The notes beneath the pieces were generated by a model. That model ran no database searches, was not told the DNA's origin, and saw only the letters and a list, made by a program, of their open reading frames with translations. Positions 59,132 through 64,000 of a DNA stretch of 64,000 nucleotides are shown here, in pieces (position 1 is the stretch's first letter; every line of letters begins with the position of its first letter). The DNA lies in NCBI GenBank assembly GCA_035610365.1, contig CM069432.1, forward strand, positions 259,157,177 through 259,221,176. The letters are read 5' to 3'. Source of the stretch: Aquatica leii. Taxonomy: Eukaryota > Arthropoda > Insecta > Coleoptera > Lampyridae. Both the position numbers and the translations under genes were made by a program.

Positions 59132-61542
59132 CCCATTTGTGCCCACGGACTTTTTTTTTATAAATATAAAAAACCATTATTATTTTTGGCATTATAGTAC
59201 CTAATGTTGTTATGTGTATTTTGTTAAACTTTTTTTTTTTCATTAAATTAGGAGAAAAATAGGTGTACTCAAATGGGTACGCTGGGATAATAACGTTAAA
59301 AACTTTAATGTTTTAGTAAATAAAAACAAATAAATTAACTATGAAATTGAACAAAGCACTCCCTTTCAATGCACAAAGTCATCTTGCATTTTATGCACTC
59401 CCATCTAACTCTTCGATGGCACTGCCGGCAACGAAGTTGTTTTTCCAATTTACCTGGAAAGTGTCCAGCTTCACTTCTAATTATACTTTGTGGTATATTC
59501 TGTGTTCTCCGATTAGCAGTCCATTTTTGAAAATTCCTTAGATAATGTCTGGTAACGCTCCTGGTAAACTGTAGCAGATCTTGTTTTTGTACAGGGTTGC
59601 AAAGCACGTGGAGCCTCCAAGCATTAACCATGGACACGTTCAACATGTGAGTCCATAAGGGCCACCACCATTTTTTCCTTGGATAGTGACTCTTAAGTTG
59701 TTTACAGCTTGGTCTAATATATCAACACCTCCCATTCCTGCATTGTAATGGAAAAACAGTCGGGGTTGCGGAACTTCGATTTTTCTTTTTGCTCTTTAGA
59801 CCATCTTTGTACTTTCGAAAGTGGATCGCAACTATCGTAGTTTGTTGCCATTGTGACAACACTATTGTCTCTCCATCTGACAAACAACAAAGAATTTTCT
59901 TCATCAAACTGGAATGAAAAATACCCGCGTGCTTTCTTCTTCATTTCTGCCGTTGGCGGTAAGGGACACTGTTTTGTTCGATTGTCCCTGATTGTTCCAG
60001 TAGCTCTGAAGCCAAGTTGTCGAAGTTGATTCATCAGTGAGTAGCTCGTAAAATAATTGTCGAAATAAACGATATGGTCCGTTGGGTTCACAACAGTTTG
60101 AAGCAATTCCAAAACAATTTTCGATCCAAGAGGTATATTTGTTTTTTTGTTGTCCAATTTTGCACCGCAGTAGGTATCAAGCTGATAACAGTAGCCCGAA
60201 GAGCTACACAGCATCCAGTCCTTAAATCCAAAACGGACAGGTTTTCCCCGTATAAACTGTTTGGAGGAGTGATGGCCGAAATATTTTACCATAGCCTCAT
60301 CAATAGAAAGTTGTTCGTGAAATATCCCCCACTGAAGAAACCTTTTATTTATTTTTTCCATGAAAGGTCTCAATTTGGCCATCTTATCAGACTTATCTAT
60401 TTCCTCATTATTACAGAGATGCAAATATTGTTTTATTTTATAGTACCTATTGCGACTCATACAGTTGGACACAAGTTGTGTATTTAAGTCTTCATCAAGG
60501 CACCAATATAAGCGCTCTCTGGGTAGATGGTGGTATCCACTAAATAAAAGAATACCTATCAAAGTTCTATCTTCATCGACCGATACGACGAAGTTGTGGT
60601 CATTTTTCTGTAATGAATAACGATTTGTTTCGTCAACTATATATTGCAAGACTTCTTGATCCAGAAACTTCTCAAATATTTGTATGGGGTTTAGACCATT
60701 CAAAGCCTGTTTCACATTATTTTGACGGTTCAGGTAACCTGTGGTCCCATTCATAGTGATGTCAGTTTTCTGCGACGTCCATCTGGGAGGGTGTTCATCA
60801 ATCTTCTGTTTTTTTTAGTAGGTTGCTCTTTTTGATTTTGAAACAACAATGCCAGTGGTACATCGTCATCTGAGTCATAATTCTCATCATCTATGAAAAC
60901 CTCAATTTCTCCAGGAACATCAACCGGTAAAATATCAGCTTGAAGATTGTCTTCCTCAATTTCATCAATATCTGATTCCTCGTCAGGATCAGGAGGAATT
61001 ATCACCAAATCAATATTTTTATTAGATGTTTCCAAATCATTCAACGAGTCTAATGCGGAACATAAATTATGGTGACGCTTTCCATAGAAACTTTTACAAC
61101 TTATTGACTTTGGGTCCATTTCCACTACAGCTATAATGCACAGAAAAAAAAACTATAAAATCCCATTGTACTCAAACGAGTACATCAATAAATAATGGTG
61201 TTTATTATAATCATAAATTATACTAACCCCCAATATGGTGTTATAAAATAATGAAATACATACCTGATCAATTTTTGGAATGGATAGAATAACACTAAAC
61301 GCTATAAATCTAATTAATTTTCAAGAACAACTGTCGTAACGCACGGTACACCACGCACATGAAGATTCAAAATAAAAGTTCGTTACAATAAAACAATCTT
61401 ACATTGCCATAAAAGAAAACTGTAATACCTTTGATACCAAACGAAATATTTCTGCAACTATTAGTAAGCATTCTACTATAGGTGTCTCTGTAAGTACAGT
61501 TTTCAAAAGTGTACTCATTTGAGTACAGTGGGGCAAAATGGG
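59132..61542 (-). mobile_element. piggyBac-type DNA transposon, 2411 bp, TTAA-flanked
   Basis: TTAA flanks both ends (59128-59131, 61543-61546). Terminal inverted repeats begin CCCATTTGTGCCCAC on the left and, inverted, CCCATTTTGCCCCAC on the right. It carries one minus-strand transposase (59335-61125) and little else. It sits inside the reverse transcriptase of the plus-strand LINE; removing it and one TTAA brings HKKGDRN next to VNNYRGATLL, the normal LINE order. It is therefore younger than the LINE copy. Confidence 0.9.
59335..61125 (-). pseudogene. piggyBac transposase, two frame disruptions
   Basis: DDE_Tnp_1_7-type transposase with PGBD-like features, in three overlapping-frame pieces: an acidic N terminus (61125-60751, with EESDIDEIEEDN and DSDDDVPLALLF), the core (60754-59714, 346 aa) and a C terminus (59646-59335). 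The core has LSIDEAMVKYFG with the first catalytic D, GFKDWMLCSSSGYCYQLDTYCG, and DHIVYFDNYFTS with the second D. The C terminus has MVNAWRLHVL and ends in a cysteine-rich finger (CRQCHRRVRWECIKCKMTLC). The frame shifts once near 60752 and once near 59715-59725; between these the frame is open. It is a nearly complete, probably recently dead transposase, unless short introns account for the shifts. Confidence 0.85.
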
Positions 61543-63075
61543 TTAATAAGTGAATAATTACAGAGGGGCGACATTATTATAAGCACGGCATACAAATTAT
61601 ATGCGACGGTGCTACAAGGAAGACTACAGAAGGAAACAGAGGAAAGGAGTTTGGTACCTACCAGACGTACAAGGGGAATTCAGAAAGGAAAGGAAGTGAT
61701 AGACAATATATATTATTGAAACACTTGGCGAATAGAGAACTAGAGAAAAAAAAGGGGGAACATGCTGGCACTGTTCGTAGATTTAAAAGCCGCTTTCGAC
61801 AGAATGAACAGAGAAAAACTGTGTGAATACATGAGAAGAAAAAAAATAAATGAAAGATTAATAGAGAATGGAGAAAAATACGAAGAAACGAGAAGCAGGG
61901 TGAAAGTGAATGGAGAGAAGACCGAGAAATTTTTTACAAGGAGAGGGTTGAGACAGGGATGCCCACTGAGCCCAAGCCAGTTTGCAGTATATACGGGGGA
62001 TTTAAAGGAAACAACAAATAGTAGGGATAGCAGTAGGTAAAGTGAAGGTGCGTGGTCGTTGGCGTATGCAGATGACATAGTGTTGATGGCTAAGGAGGTA
62101 AAAGTAATGAAGGAGATGATGAAAACGCTGGAAAAATATATGAAAAAAATTCGGAGCAAACAAAAACAATGGTATTTAGAAAAGGAGGAGGGAAAAGAAA
62201 AAGAGAGGAGTGGCAATGGAGGGAAGAGAAAGTGCAGCAAGTGAAGGAATTCACATACTTGAGTTACACGATGAAGCGGGATAATAAGGAGGGGGAACAC
62301 ATAGAGGAAATAGTGAGGAAAGGTGTAACAGGTTAATAGGACAAGTGTGGGGGAACGATTGTTTGGGGCGGATATAGAAAAAAGAAGGCTGTTTGAGGAA
62401 CTAATAAAAAGTGTGGTGATATATGGAAGTGGAAGAAGTATAAAGAGGTAGAAGGGATTTAAGAAAAATACTGGGAGTGGGTATTAGGGCAAGACAGGGA
62501 AACACCGGAGTACATTATAAGAGAGGAAGTGCCGGCAGAAAAAATAAGAGTAGAGGCAGGAAAATGGATTACAAAATACGAGGAAGAACTGAGGGAAAGA
62601 CCCACCGAGTGCAAAATACTACAGGAACGATGAAAAGAGATAGAGGGAGGAAAAGTGAAGGACGTGCAGCATGGCAGAGTAAAATATTATAAAAGAAACG
62701 AGTACGCGAGAGAAGAAGTAGAGAGATTAAGGAAAGAGGGAGTATAAGAGTAAGATAAAAGAGGGGAGATATAATGTGAATTATAAGAATATCAAGAGAG
62801 AAGGGGTCCAAGAATATACTCGAGAAAAGAGGAAAAAAAGTTGTGCAGACTATGTGGAGAAGAGACGGAGGACCTTAAACACATGTAGAATAAATGCAGG
62901 GAGTTAAGAAAATAGAAGAAATCTTAGGAGGAAACGGAAAAGGAGCGAAGTGGATGGAAGAAGTATAGAGGAGGAAACAATTCAGAGGAGAGCAGGAAAA
63001 ATTTAGTGAAAGTGTGACAAAGAACAAAGAGAGTAATCTACCCTAAAAAATATGTTTGGGAAGCCCAAAGGGGCG

Positions 63076-63700
63076 GTGATTCGTATAGCTTATTAGTGGA
63101 TATTCGTATTAGCTCGGTTCCGACCGTTTGCCATTTTTTTAACGTTAATTCTGTTCGTCTCTGTGTCAGTATTGCATTTTTGTGGTATGCTTTCACAAAT
63201 TTATTTACATAATAACTGCAATAACTACAAGTTTATATACAATGTATTTGCAGTAGGACTTAGTCCGGGGTTCTCAGTCTTGGCGTCAACTGCTTCGGAC
63301 GATGTAGCTCCGTGCGTCGGCAATATCGAGTATGGTTCGATCAGTATCGGCGATACGGCTCGTGGTATAAGTGATGTCGTTTATCAACACGAAGTCGTTT
63401 TCTTTTCTCTTCCTACCTGGTGATCGGCAGTAGATGGCATGTAGTGTATTTTCTTAGTGTTTAGTACACGCTACTCGTGGTTGCGGATCATGTAAAGGTT
63501 GCAATTGCCTTTACTGGAGCGTGCACCGTTTTTCCATCATCTCAATAGAGCCAACAAACTAAAGTCTTCTTTTATTTGCTAGCGAGCTCTTGAAAAAGTT
63601 GATTCCGATTGTGGCATACTTGTAATTCCTGTTCATGTGAATATTTTAAATTGTACATTTAAATGAAAAAAATCTTTCTATATATATATATTATTATAAA
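63076..63700. other. unassigned, with one open stretch
   Basis: An 86-aa plus-strand frame (63163-63423) is more GC-rich in its second half (LASTASDDVAPCVGNIEYGS, then GDTARGISDVVY) than its surroundings. I do not recognise it. It could be a transposon fragment. The rest, including the 3' flank of the DDX28-like gene, shows nothing. Confidence 0.3.
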
Positions 63701-63704
63701 AAAT

Positions 63705-64000
63705 CTACATTAATTCGTCCTCTCTCATTTTCCGTAATATTTTTTTTTGTACTATTCGGGTAACGTTTCCATCGACGTTGGGTAGTGGTTCATTTTTACG
63801 TATCGCTAACTGCAAAAAAAAAACAATTAAAAAATGCTATCTAAGCCGTGCTACACTTATACTTCAATCCTCTGTACCACTTTAACTTCTTTTTCTCCAG
63901 CGACGAAGTTAGTAACGAATCCACGAGTACCGAAACGACCAGTTCGACCAACACGGTGTAAATAATCGGCAACATACAAAGGAAAGTCATAATTTATCAA
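63705..64000 (-). CDS. DDX28: DDX28-like DEAD-box RNA helicase, last two exons (partial)
   Basis: C-terminal end of a DEAD-box ATP-dependent RNA helicase; DDX28 acts in mitochondrial large-ribosomal-subunit assembly. Two exons: 64000-63863 (runs off the window) and 63809-63705, separated by a 53-bp intron (GAA|GTATAAGT ... TTTTTGCAG|TTAGCG). The first gives INYDFPLYVADYLHRVGRTG then RFGTRGFVTNF, the helicase motif VI (HRVGRTGR) with both arginines. Across the junction VVQRIE continues as LAIRKNEPLPNVDG, which resembles the VQKIELA...LPG end of DDX28 rather than other DEAD-box proteins. The last residues are Lys/Arg-rich and end MREDELM before the stop at 63705-63707. Most of the gene, including motifs I to V, lies outside the window, so the subfamily call is moderate. 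Confidence 0.8.

Larger units (their letters stand above)
56985..63075 (+). mobile_element. APE-type LINE, interrupted by piggyBac, inactive
   Basis: Plus-strand, G/A-rich LINE; without the piggyBac it is about 3.7 kb. Parts in order: a coiled-coil ORF1-like zone ending in IYINHDLTWEERILQKEI (57424-57648); endonuclease with VVGLQETWMEEKEWEWWEKK (about 57805), IIVGGDFNARI (about 58085) and SIIDFVMRN; linker; reverse transcriptase with LFVDLKAAFDRMNREKL (61762 on), FFTRRGLRQGCPLSPSQFAVY and LAYADDIVLMAKE (62059 on); and a C-terminal zone ending YPKKYVWEAQRGGDS near 63070. Stops and shifts are frequent. This layout matches LINEs widespread in insect genomes; I cannot fix the clade. Long minus-strand frames over it are shadows. 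Confidence 0.75.

Overview
The window is eukaryotic, almost certainly insect nuclear DNA. It is AT-rich, host introns are only about 50 bp long where transposons have not entered them, and the mobile elements (hAT, Tc1/mariner, pogo/Tigger, piggyBac, Gypsy-type LTR elements, APE-type LINEs) are those usual in insects. The very short introns and the element mix would fit a beetle, but that is inference. Host coding sequence is under 10% of the window; most of the rest is transposon in several layers.

Host genes: (1) a cytosolic non-specific dipeptidase (CNDP2 family, minus, 12594-25315) resolved into five exons that sum exactly to 479 codons plus stop, with all metal ligands present and one 11.1-kb intron stuffed with transposons; (2) the mitochondrial DNA polymerase gamma catalytic subunit (POLG, plus, 49740-53223, two exons, 1117 aa); (3) an EIF1AD-type S1-like RNA-binding protein 108 bp downstream on the same strand (53332-53763); (4) the last two exons of a DDX28-like DEAD-box RNA helicase on the minus strand, running off the right edge; (5) a decayed fibrillarin fragment (35735-36238) whose 3' end meets a second fibrillarin 3' end tail to tail.

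Layout: 1-12.5 kb is gene-free and holds hAT and Tc1/mariner relics, MITEs and an old Gypsy relic. 12.6-25.3 kb is the dipeptidase gene, its large intron carrying a Tc1-like element with a mariner relic, a third transposase relic and two LINEs in opposite orientation. 26.2-35.7 kb is a nest of three: a pogo/Tigger element split by a TA-flanked DNA element, itself split by a young Gypsy element with near-identical LTRs. 35.7-38.3 kb has the fibrillarin pseudogene and a ZMYM1-like hAT. 38.5-47.8 kb is a field of Gypsy relics, an irregular minisatellite, a tandem duplication and side-by-side LTRs. 49.6-53.8 kb is the POLG-EIF1AD pair. 54-63 kb is Gypsy and LINE debris, including a LINE interrupted by a piggyBac at a TTAA site. 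The right edge is the DDX28-like gene.

Two host genes (POLG, DDX28-like) belong to families that act in mitochondria, but they are not otherwise linked here. I found no convincing new host system; the most unusual items are the triple nest with an unclassified TA-flanked element, the tail-to-tail fibrillarin fragments, and several small repeat structures.
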